From the NCBI GenBank assembly GCA_020073525.1, contig JAIQFA010000005.1, forward strand, positions 58,169 through 122,168: a DNA stretch of 64,000 nt, in the 5' to 3' direction. Below, in pieces: positions 26,861 through 36,523 of the stretch (the first letter of the stretch is position 1; each line of letters begins with the position of its first letter). Position numbers and translations under genes: made by a program. Below the pieces are notes generated by a model. The model was not told the DNA's origin. It saw only the letters and a program-made list of their open reading frames with translations, and did no database searches. Origin of the DNA: Terriglobia bacterium (GTDB lineage: Bacteria; Acidobacteriota; Terriglobia; Terriglobales; Acidobacteriaceae).

Positions 26861-27414
26861 TACATGATGAGATCGTTGCTCATCCGCGCGATCGGGTGCT
26901 GCATCACTTCAAGTTCGGTTTTCACCAGGTTCAATCCGTAGACGCACTGCTCAAACCTTTGCGAGAGCTGCGCGAACAGCGGCGCCACCTTGGCGTATTC
27001 GAAGTGCTCGAATTTCGAAACAATGTAGTAGCTTTCTTTCCCGGCTTTCACCCAATCTACGAAATTCTCGACGCGCTGGCGGCGCAGGCGATAGTGGTTG
27101 ATGCTCTCTGGAAACATCCCGGCGTAGAACAACGTGTAGTCGCCAATGTGCTTGCGAACCTGGCGCTCGCGATCGAACGAGGGTGCGGGACCGTAAATCG
27201 GGTCCGACTCGATCAGCATTTCGCCCACATCGTTCAACGGCTTCCCCGACGCATTGCGGATTTTCAGCAACTGCTCCGCGTCGCAAAACTCCGACAGCAG
27301 GTGTGCGACGTACCCCACAACTTGCGGATCGCGAATTCCAATTTCCTCGGCATAATGACGGCCGACCAGCTCAACAAACAATTGCTGCAGCGGATGCATC
27401 TCCGGAATCTCCAT
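26860..27414 (-). CDS. conserved hypothetical protein
   Basis: 184 aa ORF with coherent composition; no family recognised. Confidence 0.65.
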   Translation of the reverse strand: MEIPEMHPLQQLFVELVGRHYAEEIGIRDPQVVGYVAHLLSEFCDAEQLLKIRNASGKPLNDVGEMLIESDPIYGPAPSFDRERQVRKHIGDYTLFYAGMFPESINHYRLRRQRVENFVDWVKAGKESYYIVSKFEHFEYAKVAPLFAQLSQRFEQCVYGLNLVKTELEVMQHPIARMSNDLIM

Positions 27415-27667
27415 GGCCCAACTTCCTTCCCAATCCGACTTGTTCTTATTCCTAATCGGAATAAGACTTCGTGCGCATTAGATACCTCGAATTCTGACCC
27501 AACGCAAGTGACCATCGAGCCACTAATATCCTTAGACGTCCGCGTGGTGCGAGGCGTGTCGGCGGTATCTGTTGGCAGACAAAGGATGCGGCTGCTAATT
27601 TCTTCATCTTGTGGATCGAAAATTTGATTGACTGAATCTATTCATACAAGAAAACACAAAATCGGAG

Positions 27668-28066
27668 GTGGTAGTGGAGCGAATCAATATTTCAAGTGGA
27701 ACGCCGTGGGAGCCCATTGTCGGTTACTCTCGTGCGGTCCGTGTGGGCGCGTACGTTCACGTTGCCGGCACAACCGCAACTGGAGACGACGGCAAGATTG
27801 TAGCGGGCGATGCCTACGCGCAGGCGGTTCAGATTCTCAAAAACATTGAACGTGCATTGGAACGTGCCGGAGCATCATTGAAGGATGTAGTCCGCACCCG
27901 CGTGTTCCTCATCCATATTGCGGATTGGGAAAAGGTAGGAAAGGCCCACGGGGAATTTTTCAGAGATATTCGCCCGGTGAGCACCATGATGGCGATCACG
28001 GCATTGGTTTCTCCGGAGATGCTGCTGGAGATCGAAGCAGAGGCCATCGTGCCCGGCGGAAAGTAA
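27668..28066 (+). CDS. RidA family protein
   Basis: [61 protein letters not shown]. Confidence 0.9.
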   Translation: MVVERINISSGTPWEPIVGYSRAVRVGAYVHVAGTTATGDDGKIVAGDAYAQAVQILKNIERALERAGASLKDVVRTRVFLIHIADWEKVGKAHGEFFRDIRPVSTMMAITALVSPEMLLEIEAEAIVPGGK

Positions 28067-28068
28067 AT

Positions 28069-28111
28069 AAAATGGCGGAAGCCGGAACGAAAGCCGGTCT
28101 TCCGCCATTTT
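28069..28111. terminator. bidirectional hairpin between convergent genes
   Basis: aaaatggcggaa...ttccgccatttt perfect 12-bp outer stem. Confidence 0.75.
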
Positions 28112-28132
28112 GTGTGCTGAGAGCGTGAGGCG

Positions 28133-28552
28133 CTAGCGGCGGCCCTTTTTCTTGGCAGCCTTCTTCTTGGTTGCTTTCTTGGCTGGCTTCTTAGCCGCTT
28201 TCTTTTTCGCCGGTTTCGCTTTTTTCTTAGCCGCTTTCTTGGCCGGCTTCTTGGCAGCTTTTTTCTTGGCGGGTGCCTTCTTCGCTGGCGCTTTCTTGGC
28301 CGGCGCCTTCTTCTTCGGAGGCTTGCTCGGGCTGCCACCGCCGCCCGACGGAGTTACCGGTGCGGGCGGGGTCACTGGTTGCCGTACCGCAGGCACGGAG
28401 ATCTCGTCGTCTTCCTCTACGAGAACAGGTTCTTCCTCTTCTTCTTCCTCTTCTTCCAAATCCTCTTCCAGCGATTCGCCATAGGCGCCGCTGTCGCTGA
28501 ATTCATCCGTCTCATCATCCCGACCGTACAGAGTCGGATCATTGAAGCGCAT
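28133..28552 (-). CDS. bipolar charged protein: acidic N-terminus plus histone H1-like PAKKA tail
   Basis: ESLEEDLEEEEEEEEEPVLVEEDDE followed by KKKAPAKKAPAKKAPAKKKAAKKPAKKAAKKKAKPAKKKAAKKPAKK. Confidence 0.8.
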   Translation of the reverse strand: MRFNDPTLYGRDDETDEFSDSGAYGESLEEDLEEEEEEEEEPVLVEEDDEISVPAVRQPVTPPAPVTPSGGGGSPSKPPKKKAPAKKAPAKKAPAKKKAAKKPAKKAAKKKAKPAKKKAAKKPAKKATKKKAAKKKGRR

Positions 28553-28788
28553 ATATCTCCTCCTAGGTATTTGCGGTCACCCGCACGCCTTACGCGCACA
28601 GGGCCAGGGAATTAGGACAACTAGCTGTGAAACCGCAGGGCCGTCGCGTAATGGCGCGTGATTATAGCACGGACGGTTTCACGGGCAGTATCGTGCATTC
28701 TCTGCCGTTTTGCGAGGAAATTAAAATGGCGAAAAAACCCGGTAGGTGACGGGCGAATAAAACACAAAACAGTGGAAAACCGACAGGC

Positions 28789-29895
28789 CTATTCGTACGC
28801 CAAGGCGTCGATGGGGTCCTTCTGTGCCGCCTTGAACGCCGGATACAGCGCGCCGGCAATAGCGCCGGCGATTGCAATCAGGGTGGCCCGCACGATCCAG
28901 CCGCTGTCCACCACTACTTGCAGCAGCGGATATTTGTGCGCCAGCCCTGCTCGGGCCGCCATACTGACCACGATGCCCAGCACAATGCCACTGAGGGCCA
29001 GCAACATCGTCTCCCGCAGCACCACGTTCACGATGTAGAGCTTCGACGCTCCCATCGACTTCAGAATGCCGATTTCGCGGGTTCGCTCCATCACCGCGGT
29101 GTACATGGCCTGGAAAATCACAATGAATCCGATGACCACCGAAATACCGACGACGACATGGATGAACGTGGAAAGCCCGGGATAATTGCTGGTCGTCACC
29201 ATGGCCAGGTAGGATGCCATCGAGTTTGCCAGGTAATGTTCCATGCCCGGCACGTTCTTGATTTCATCAACCACCGCGTCCACGTTTGCCGGGTCATCAA
29301 GCTTAAGGTAGAAGACTGTGGCCTTGTCCTTGGCTCCAATCAAGTCCTGCAGAGTATCCAGCGGGACAAACTTGCGTCCGCCCTTGCCTCGTTCCACGAT
29401 TCCGCAGATGCGGAACTTGTTGTTCAGGATCTCAATTGTGTCGCCGACTTTGGCATTTTTCGACTGGGCGAAAAGATCGTCGACCAGCACATCGTAGGGC
29501 CCCTGAAACGGACCGCCTGCCAAATAGCGGAAGCCAGCGGACATGCTCTCATAGCTGGGCAAGTCGATTCCGGTAATCAACTCGAGCGTGCCCGTCGAAC
29601 TCGGTTGCTGGATTGCCGGCGCCACGCTCTTCACGTGGGGCAATTTTGCCAGCACGCCTCCAACCTTGATCGGCATGGGCGCGCCCGACAGCCCGGCAAT
29701 AAACGATGAGCCCGGCGGACGCACCAGCACATCGGCTCCAATGCCAGCCGTTCGGGTGCGGTTGTCCTGCAGCATCCCCAGGCAGAGCCCGACGATCAGC
29801 AGGATCAGCGTGACCTCAAGCGCCACGGCCACAATGCTGATCAACGAGCGCATCGGCCGATGCACAAGGTTCCCGACGATCATGCGATTCATCAT
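28789..29895 (-). CDS. ABC transporter permease (MacB/FtsX-like)
   Basis: 368 aa; N-term TM, MERTREIGILKSMGASKLYIVNVVLRETMLLALSGIVLGIV. Confidence 0.88.
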   Translation of the reverse strand: MMNRMIVGNLVHRPMRSLISIVAVALEVTLILLIVGLCLGMLQDNRTRTAGIGADVLVRPPGSSFIAGLSGAPMPIKVGGVLAKLPHVKSVAPAIQQPSSTGTLELITGIDLPSYESMSAGFRYLAGGPFQGPYDVLVDDLFAQSKNAKVGDTIEILNNKFRICGIVERGKGGRKFVPLDTLQDLIGAKDKATVFYLKLDDPANVDAVVDEIKNVPGMEHYLANSMASYLAMVTTSNYPGLSTFIHVVVGISVVIGFIVIFQAMYTAVMERTREIGILKSMGASKLYIVNVVLRETMLLALSGIVLGIVVSMAARAGLAHKYPLLQVVVDSGWIVRATLIAIAGAIAGALYPAFKAAQKDPIDALAYE

Positions 29896-29910
29896 GTGTT
29901 TTCCGGAGAA

Positions 29911-30843
29911 CTACTTCCCTCGGCTATTCGGTGCTTTCGCCGCGCTGGGATTCGGTTGATCGAGGCGCACAACGTCAGCCCCGGCCGGTTGCTCAAGCGC
30001 AAACTGGTCGTCGGTCAGCGCTTTGTTGATATCCAGTTTGAGCAGGTTCAGGGTGATGTCGTAATTCTCCCGCGGCCGTTCGATCTCAATCGTACTCGGG
30101 AATGGAATTCCAGCCCAGTCTTTGTAATCCACATAGCGGGCGTCGGTCGCAACGTTTCCCTGCTGGTCATAGATCCTTTGCCGGTGTGGCAGCAGGTCGG
30201 TCCGGCTGAACTCGATCCGGCGCGATAGATACCAGCCTTGGGGCCCTTTGCGGATGACCGCCAGTTCGTAATCGGGCTGCTCGACCCGATGCTTCTTCGA
30301 GTCAAGAACGGTTTCATAACCGTTTTCCAGCACCGCAATCTCATCTTCGCGGATCTCCGGAATCAGCAAAGCGTCGTAGATATACTGCGGCCGCATGTTC
30401 TCCAGTCGCTTCTCGGGCTGATAATTGTCGGCGCTGTTCAAGCCCACGACAAACTTATTTTTTGGAGGGATCCAAAGCTTGAAGACCTGCCCGTCGCTCA
30501 CCATGTCGAAGGCCGTATTCCGCACCAACGGCAGCAGGCCCTTCATACGGAGCATGGCCGGTTTGCGTGCCAGCACGTAGCCGCGAATCTCTTTGTAGTC
30601 GGTGATCCGGCCGTTTTTCGGGTCCCCAGCGGAAGCGTCAATATCCACAGTCGCCTGCATAGACTGAATCTGGGCGGCGTGTGAGTTGACGTATTCGATC
30701 AGTTCCTGCTGGGTCGCTGTCTTCAGCGGCCGGTCGGAGAATTGACGGTCGTAGGGGCGGGTCCGAAACAGACACCCGGTCAACGGAAAAGTAGCCGCCG
30801 ACAGAAGCAAAAGGACAGCTAAACGCAGATGAGGACGATACAT
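29911..30843 (-). CDS. outer-membrane lipoprotein, LolA/DUF4292-like
   Basis: signal peptide with LTGC lipobox; ATVDIDASAGDPKNGRITDYKEIRGYVLARKPAMLRMKG. Confidence 0.65.
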   Translation of the reverse strand: MYRPHLRLAVLLLLSAATFPLTGCLFRTRPYDRQFSDRPLKTATQQELIEYVNSHAAQIQSMQATVDIDASAGDPKNGRITDYKEIRGYVLARKPAMLRMKGLLPLVRNTAFDMVSDGQVFKLWIPPKNKFVVGLNSADNYQPEKRLENMRPQYIYDALLIPEIREDEIAVLENGYETVLDSKKHRVEQPDYELAVIRKGPQGWYLSRRIEFSRTDLLPHRQRIYDQQGNVATDARYVDYKDWAGIPFPSTIEIERPRENYDITLNLLKLDINKALTDDQFALEQPAGADVVRLDQPNPSAAKAPNSRGK

Positions 30844-30919
30844 TCCTATGCCAATATCCTGGAAGACGTGAGCGACATGACTATCTGATTAGTATAAGGC
30901 AGCGGAGGGTTCAGCGCTT

Positions 30920-31924
30920 TTAGCGGGAGCCGCCCCTAAGACTGATTGCATGGCGGTAGGCCGTCACGTTCTTGTTGTGTTCTTCGAGGCTGCGGGCGAA
31001 GCGGTGGTGCCCGTTGCCATCGCTAACAAAATAAAGAAAACTCGTGTTGTCCGGGTGCATGGCCGCTTCCAGAGAACTTCTCCCCGGATTGCCGATCGGC
31101 CCTGGCGGCAGCCCTGGGAAACGATAAGTATTGTAGGGCGAGTTCACGGCCAGGTCGGCATGATGGAGGCCGCCCTGGTAGGTGCCCGCCAGCAACTCCG
31201 CGTAGATCACGCTTGGATCGGCATCGAGGGCCATTCTTCGCGCCAGCCGGTTGTAGTACACGCCGGCCACGCGCGGTCGCTCCTCGGCAGCCGCCGTCTC
31301 CTTTTCCACGATGGACGCCATGGTGACGATCTTGTGCACGTCCGAGTTCGGATCGGTGCCCAGCCCGATTTGTTGCGCCACCTGCCGGAACTGATGGACC
31401 ATTGTCGCCACCATCTCCTCGGGGCTCTGGGTGCGTGTGAACTGGTAGGTATTGGGGAAGAGATAGCCCTCGAGCGACTTGGCCTCGGGCGCCAGGTCGG
31501 CGATCAACTGAGTCTGGGTTTCGGCAAGGTGCAGAAAATCGGCCGCTGATCCTAGTCCCGCGTCCTCCATCGCCCTGGCGGTGTCGAACATCGTGTAGCC
31601 TTCGGGAATGGTGACGGTGTGGAAATAGATGTCGCCGCGCGCAATCCTTCCGTAAACGTGGGGAAGCGTTGCTTCGCGGTCGAACAGATACTCACCCGCC
31701 TTCAACGATGGCTTGGGGTGCAGCAAGTGCCAGAGCCGGAAAGCCGTTTCGTTGTGGATCACGCCTGCCTTCTTCAACTCCGCCGCAATCCTCCGAGTCG
31801 AATACCCGGTATGCAGCAGTAAAGAAGTATTGGCTGGCGGAATGACCGGGGTGTAGATCTCAAACGCCACCCAGCCACCGAGGGCGAGAATAGCAACCAA
31901 GAACAGTGTGATCAGCGCGCGCAA
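30920..31924 (-). CDS. mltG: endolytic transglycosylase MltG
   Basis: 334 aa; TIPEGYTMFDTARAM, LEGYLFPNTYQF, ASIVEKETAAAEERPRVAGVYYNRLARRMALDADPSVIYA. Confidence 0.93.
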   Translation of the reverse strand: MRALITLFLVAILALGGWVAFEIYTPVIPPANTSLLLHTGYSTRRIAAELKKAGVIHNETAFRLWHLLHPKPSLKAGEYLFDREATLPHVYGRIARGDIYFHTVTIPEGYTMFDTARAMEDAGLGSAADFLHLAETQTQLIADLAPEAKSLEGYLFPNTYQFTRTQSPEEMVATMVHQFRQVAQQIGLGTDPNSDVHKIVTMASIVEKETAAAEERPRVAGVYYNRLARRMALDADPSVIYAELLAGTYQGGLHHADLAVNSPYNTYRFPGLPPGPIGNPGRSSLEAAMHPDNTSFLYFVSDGNGHHRFARSLEEHNKNVTAYRHAISLRGGSR

Positions 31925-31985
31925 GGTTCCAGTGTAGAGGCCTTCTTAGAATGCCACAAAGTGGCCAGAGTACAAGGCCGTATGG

Positions 31986-32090
31986 AAGTGGGGCTGCGCC
32001 CGGCTTGGAGGGGCGCAGCCCGTCCCCACACCAGGAATGATGACGAAGATGGTTCTCTCGGCGCTCTCTGCGTCTCGGCGGTGAAACAGG
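31986..32090. repeat. GC-rich palindrome plus inverted A repeat
   Basis: gtggggctgcgcccggcttggaggggcgcagcccgtccccac and ggcgctctctgcgtctcggcggtgaaac. Confidence 0.7.
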
Positions 32091-32092
32091 TT

Positions 32093-33136
32093 CTATTCCC
32101 CCAGCCAATCCGCGTACGGCTTCATCGACTCGACATGGTCAAAAACGATCTTGATCGCGCCGGTGATCGGAATGGCCAGCACCAGTCCGATCGCTCCCCA
32201 GACCGCTCCCCAAAACAGCAGCGCGATCGTGACCGCGAGCGGATTGATTCTCAGGCGGCTCCCCAGTAACTTCGGGTAGAGAACATTCAGCGCAAAAAGA
32301 TGAAGTCCAACCACGCAAAACACCACGATCACCAAGTCGCCCGGCTCCAGTTGTCCCAGACCGACCAGGATCGGCGGACCCATCGCCAGTACGATGCCGA
32401 GGTAGGGGACCAAACTGAGGAAGCCGCTAAGAAAGCCGACGAAGTAGAAAAAGGGAACGTGGAGTAGTCCAAAAATTGCCACACTCACACCTGAAATCAG
32501 CAGGCCGATCAGCAGGTTGCCTACGATGAAGCTCTGCAACATTCTTCCGATCAGCCCCAGCGTTACGAAGGCTGTGTGCCGGTGATGCAAGGGAAAGAGC
32601 ATCACCGTGGCTGATCGCGCGTGACTCTGCCAGGTCAGCAGAAAGTAGGCGAGGAACGGGATGAACGACGCTGCCAGCACGATGTCGGTTAACGTACCGG
32701 CTCCGTGGGTGAGTACGTCGGACCAACTCTGCACCTGCCGCACCGGCACGACGTTTGACGGCTCGGGCTCGCCGACTGCTTCGCCCGTCTTCGCTAGTTT
32801 CTCCGCGTCCTGCTGGAAGGGTTTCACAATGGAGCGGATCTTCTGCGAATATTTCGGAACGTTGTCCGCAAAAATGATGGCCTGGTTGTAGGATGCGACG
32901 CTGACGCCGTAGAGCACCGCCAGCAGCGCGACCATGCTGATCAGCGCCGCGGTAGCTCGCGGAAGGTGCAAATACTCCAGCGCCTGCACCACTGGAGAAA
33001 GCATGAAGCTGAGCAGAATGGCAAAAAACAGTACCGCCAGCACCGATTCGCCGTAGTACGCGAACATGACGATCAGGGCCATGCCCAGCAGCGTCAGCGA
33101 CCAGTGATGCGCGCCGCGTGTTTCGGTATTTTCCAT
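32093..33136 (-). CDS. AI-2E family transporter
   Basis: MENTETRGAHHWSLTLLGMALIVMFAYYGESVLAVLFFAILLSFMLSPVV; 8-TM pattern, PYLGIVLAMGPPILVGL. Confidence 0.87.
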   Translation of the reverse strand: MENTETRGAHHWSLTLLGMALIVMFAYYGESVLAVLFFAILLSFMLSPVVQALEYLHLPRATAALISMVALLAVLYGVSVASYNQAIIFADNVPKYSQKIRSIVKPFQQDAEKLAKTGEAVGEPEPSNVVPVRQVQSWSDVLTHGAGTLTDIVLAASFIPFLAYFLLTWQSHARSATVMLFPLHHRHTAFVTLGLIGRMLQSFIVGNLLIGLLISGVSVAIFGLLHVPFFYFVGFLSGFLSLVPYLGIVLAMGPPILVGLGQLEPGDLVIVVFCVVGLHLFALNVLYPKLLGSRLRINPLAVTIALLFWGAVWGAIGLVLAIPITGAIKIVFDHVESMKPYADWLGE

Positions 33137-33256
33137 ACGAGTTGTTGCCCAACCTAAGCTACGGCTGGCCCACAATTCTGCCTCACCGCCGCCGGAATTG
33201 CACCACCGGAATTGCCGGGATGGAAGCTTTTCGCGTCTGCCATCTACAATCAAACG

Positions 33257-33700
33257 ATGGATGCACCGGCAAGGCCCATCCTCGGCCGCGTCATGGCCCT
33301 CGATGTCGGCTCGAAACGAATCGGAGTCGCCGTCACCGACCCGCTCGGCATCACGGCCCAAGGCTTGGATACGATTCAGCGGCAGAACAAACGGCGTGAC
33401 CTGGAGGCCCTGGGGCAAGTACTGGCGAAGTACGAAGTCCGGGAGATTGTGGTCGGCCTCCCCCTGCGCTTAAGCGGCGCCGAAGGCACTCAATCGGAGA
33501 AGATGCGCCGTTTCGCCGACGATCTGCACGCTCATTTTGGCTTGACCGTCCATCTGTGGGACGAGCGCTGGACCTCCACCGAGGCCAACCGGCTGCTGCG
33601 CGAAACCGATCTTTCGATCAAAAAGCGGGGGCAGGCCGTCGACCGCATGGCCGCCATTCTTATTCTCACATCCTGGATGGAAGCCCATCCCAATCGCTAA
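33257..33700 (+). CDS. ruvX: Holliday junction resolvase-like protein RuvX/YqgF
   Basis: GRVMALDVGSKRIGVAVTDPLGITAQGLDTI, VGLPLRLSGAEGTQSEKMRRFADDL, WDERWTSTEANRLL. Confidence 0.92.
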   Translation: MDAPARPILGRVMALDVGSKRIGVAVTDPLGITAQGLDTIQRQNKRRDLEALGQVLAKYEVREIVVGLPLRLSGAEGTQSEKMRRFADDLHAHFGLTVHLWDERWTSTEANRLLRETDLSIKKRGQAVDRMAAILILTSWMEAHPNR

Positions 33701-33725
33701 TTGGTGGTGCCGCAACAGTGTTTCT

Positions 33726-33824
33726 GTAGAGACGGGGCTTGCCCCGTCTTTTCAACCCCGGCAGGAAATACGGTAAGAGTGTGGACGGGTATACGGCGGG
33801 AGACGCGGCAAGCCGCGTCTCTAC
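33726..33824. repeat. twin-palindrome repeat (family C)
   Basis: gtagagacggggcttgccccgtctt ... gagacgcggcaagccgcgtctctac. Confidence 0.88.
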
Positions 33825-33866
33825 GGGAAATTATGGAAAACTATTTGGAAGTACCGCTTCGTGCCG

Positions 33867-34400
33867 TCAGGAGGCCAATTCAGAAATTTCCGGGAAGCGC
33901 AGATTGCACTTGGTCAGTGCCTTGGTGAGCGCCTGTTCAATCAGGCTCTCTTCGCAATTCCGCGAGATGGCGATCTCGCTGACCAGTAAATACCGGGCGC
34001 GCTCCAGCATCTTCTTCTCGCGAAAGGAGAGAGATTTGGCCTGCCCGAGGATCAGCAGACTCTTCAACACCGCCGCCACGTCCGCCAGCGACCCGGTGCG
34101 CATGCGATCGGAATTCTCCTTGAACCGGTCTTTCCAGTCAGCCGCGTTGATGCATTCGCCCGAGGAGAGGTAATCCACGATCTTCTCCACCTCGCCGTTC
34201 CGCACCACCGGACGCATCCCGACGCTGTTGACGTTGGCGAACGGCACCATCACCTTCAGGCTGCTGGCTGCGATTTTCAACAGGTAGAACTTCTCGACCG
34301 TGGTACCCATGGTTCGGCTGCTGATTTGCTCAATAATTCCTACACCGTGGTTGGGGTATACGACCTTATCGCCGATGTGGAAAACGCCATTAGCGCTCAT
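33867..34400 (-). CDS. CarD family transcriptional regulator
   Basis: FHIGDKVVYPNHGVGIIEQISSRTMGTTVEKFYLLKI, RYLLVSEIAISRNCEESLIEQALTKAL. Confidence 0.9.
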   Translation of the reverse strand: MSANGVFHIGDKVVYPNHGVGIIEQISSRTMGTTVEKFYLLKIAASSLKVMVPFANVNSVGMRPVVRNGEVEKIVDYLSSGECINAADWKDRFKENSDRMRTGSLADVAAVLKSLLILGQAKSLSFREKKMLERARYLLVSEIAISRNCEESLIEQALTKALTKCNLRFPEISELAS

Positions 34401-34594
34401 GGAGGGGCCCTCACCCGAGGGAAGAGAACTGCCGCTAGTTTAGCCGAGTGCCGCCCCTAAGGCAATCGAGAAGCGCTGCCCGCCGGCCCCACCCGCCAAG
34501 CCCAATCTAAGTCGTTTCGGCCTAGTAGGTTGGGCTCATAGGCCGATGGATGAGTCCGCACTGCCGCCCCATTTTCGAACGGCCGAGCGTTATA

Positions 34595-35134
34595 ATGCCC
34601 AGAGCAATGACGGAAGAGATCAAAAAGAAACTCCGGGACGAGCTAAACACGCTCGAACACGAGCTAGCCTTCGATATCCCCAAAGAGATCAAGAAGGCAG
34701 TCGCCATGGGCGACCTCAGCGAGAATGCCGAGTATCACATGGCCAAGCAGCGCCAGGAATACCTGAAGGCGCGCGTCCGGCAGTTGGGCAAACGCTTGGC
34801 GGACCTGTCGCTGATCAACATGAACAACATCCCCAAGGATAAAGTCGGCCTCGGCTCGACCGTGACCATCTTCGATGGCACCAAGAATGAAGAAATGGAA
34901 TACCAGTTGGTGACCAGCGAAGAGTCCGACGTGACCGCCGGCAAAATCTCGACAACTTCGCCGATCGGGCGCGCCCTGCTCAACAAGAAGGTAGGCGACA
35001 CTGCCATGGTTGTAACGCCGGGCGGAAGCCGCGAGATGGAGATCCTGAAGCTTTCCACCATGCACGACCTGGCCGAAGCCAAGTTGGAAGCCGAACTGGC
35101 AGCGCTGCCGGAGCCGGAACGGGAGTCGGAATGA
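34595..35134 (+). CDS. greA: transcription elongation factor GreA/GreB family
   Basis: ELAFDIPKEIKKAVAMGDLSENAEYHMAKQRQEYLKARVRQL, TTSPIGRALLNKKVGD. Confidence 0.88.
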   Translation: MPRAMTEEIKKKLRDELNTLEHELAFDIPKEIKKAVAMGDLSENAEYHMAKQRQEYLKARVRQLGKRLADLSLINMNNIPKDKVGLGSTVTIFDGTKNEEMEYQLVTSEESDVTAGKISTTSPIGRALLNKKVGDTAMVVTPGGSREMEILKLSTMHDLAEAKLEAELAALPEPERESE

Positions 35135-35159
35135 GCAACGACCCTATGAGTAGCGCCCT

Positions 35160-35786
35160 ATGAGTTGGACCAGCGGGGTCGGACGCGTCTGCGGAGTTTT
35201 GCTCGACGCTATCGTGCGCCTGCTCGCGCTCTCGCGCATCAATCCCAACGTCCTGACTCTGATGGGGCTGGTGGTCAACACCTACGCCGCGTTTTTGTTT
35301 GGCTACGCCAACGGCGATAACCAGCGCCGCATGTTTTTGTATGCAGGACTGGTCATCATTGGATCGGGATTTTTCGACCTGGTGGATGGCCGAGTTGCCC
35401 GTGCCTCGAACCAGGTTACACGCTTTGGAGGGTTTTTCGATTCCATCGTGGACCGCTACAGCGATGCGTCGCTCTTTTTGGGCCTGCTGGTTTTTTACGG
35501 TCGCGGCAACCGGTTCTTCTATGTTGTGCTGGCCGCGCTGGCGATGATCAGCGCCATTATGGTGAGTTACGCCCGCGCCCGCGCCGAGTCGCTCATTGGC
35601 ACTTGCCGCGTCGGCTTCATGGAACGCCCTGAGCGTCTCGTGCTGCTGATCATCGGAGCGCTGTTCAACGTCATGGCTCCGGCGCTCTGGGTGATTGCCG
35701 TGCTGTCGACGATCACGGTGATCCACCGCATCATCTATACCTGGCAGCGGACCACAGAAATGGATAGTCCAGCCAGGGCCGCCTGA
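35160..35786 (+). CDS. CDP-alcohol phosphatidyltransferase family protein
   Basis: DLVDGRVARASNQVTRFGGFFDSIVDRYSDA (DGxxAR...GxxxDxxxD motif). Confidence 0.92.
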   Translation: MSWTSGVGRVCGVLLDAIVRLLALSRINPNVLTLMGLVVNTYAAFLFGYANGDNQRRMFLYAGLVIIGSGFFDLVDGRVARASNQVTRFGGFFDSIVDRYSDASLFLGLLVFYGRGNRFFYVVLAALAMISAIMVSYARARAESLIGTCRVGFMERPERLVLLIIGALFNVMAPALWVIAVLSTITVIHRIIYTWQRTTEMDSPARAA

Positions 35787-35900
35787 GAAACGCCGAGCAG
35801 ACAAACCGGAGCACAGTCGCCATTCTCAATTGTTGTTTTCCCAAGTTCAATGGGAGAATAGAGCACGTTTGCTGATAGCCATCCAGAGTGAGGCTTTTGC

Positions 35901-36440
35901 ATGAGCGACATTACCGACGTCAAGTCAGCAGTCGACAAGGCACTTCAACGCGCATCGCGCTGCGACGCGGACGAGACCAGCGAGAACTACGAGGTTTTGG
36001 AAAACCTGATCGAGGATATCGAAACCCATGCGCGTGAGAGCTTTCAATCAAAAATGGATGTCGCGTCGCTGTTACCCAAACTCAAAAACGCGAGACCTCT
36101 CCTCCCTGCGGAATTGAAGACACTCGAACTGCTGATCGTCGGTGACGCCGAGTACTTTCTGAAATATGAAACAGACCTCAATGACTGGAAGCGCGAAGCC
36201 AAGCGGATTCTGACTGAGATCGCCAGTGTGAGTTCAGTGGATCTGGATGTCGACGGGCTACTGCATCTGCGCGCCCTTTGCCGGGAGGCCAGACGCGTCC
36301 TACCCGATCTGGTCTTCTACTTCGATCAAAAAGAGCGAGCATCGCGCTTTGAGGCCGCCACGAAAGGTCAAATCGATGCGGTGGGTTGTCGCGCGCTGAC
36401 TGAAATGGTTGAGAAGATGATCGAGTCTGAGAAGATGTAG
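35901..36440 (+). CDS. hypothetical protein
   Basis: 179 aa ORF preceded by promoter-sized gap; no recognised family. Confidence 0.55.
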   Translation: MSDITDVKSAVDKALQRASRCDADETSENYEVLENLIEDIETHARESFQSKMDVASLLPKLKNARPLLPAELKTLELLIVGDAEYFLKYETDLNDWKREAKRILTEIASVSSVDLDVDGLLHLRALCREARRVLPDLVFYFDQKERASRFEAATKGQIDAVGCRALTEMVEKMIESEKM

Positions 36441-36523
36441 ATCGCCAATCGGCCTCGAAGCGAACGAACGCTCCCTACCCGGATGCTAGACTAGACGCCG
36501 AAATTCCTGGGGGAGTTCGAATT

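Noticed and set aside
28152-28484. 110 aa FFLAGFLAAFF-rich ORF
   Set aside because: Antisense of the lysine-rich H1-like gene; the hydrophobic repeat is a mirror of AAG/GCC codons.
33137-33418. N-terminal extension of the AI-2E transporter to 33418
   Set aside because: Overlaps divergent ruvX; the transmembrane protein starts naturally at MENTETRG (33136).
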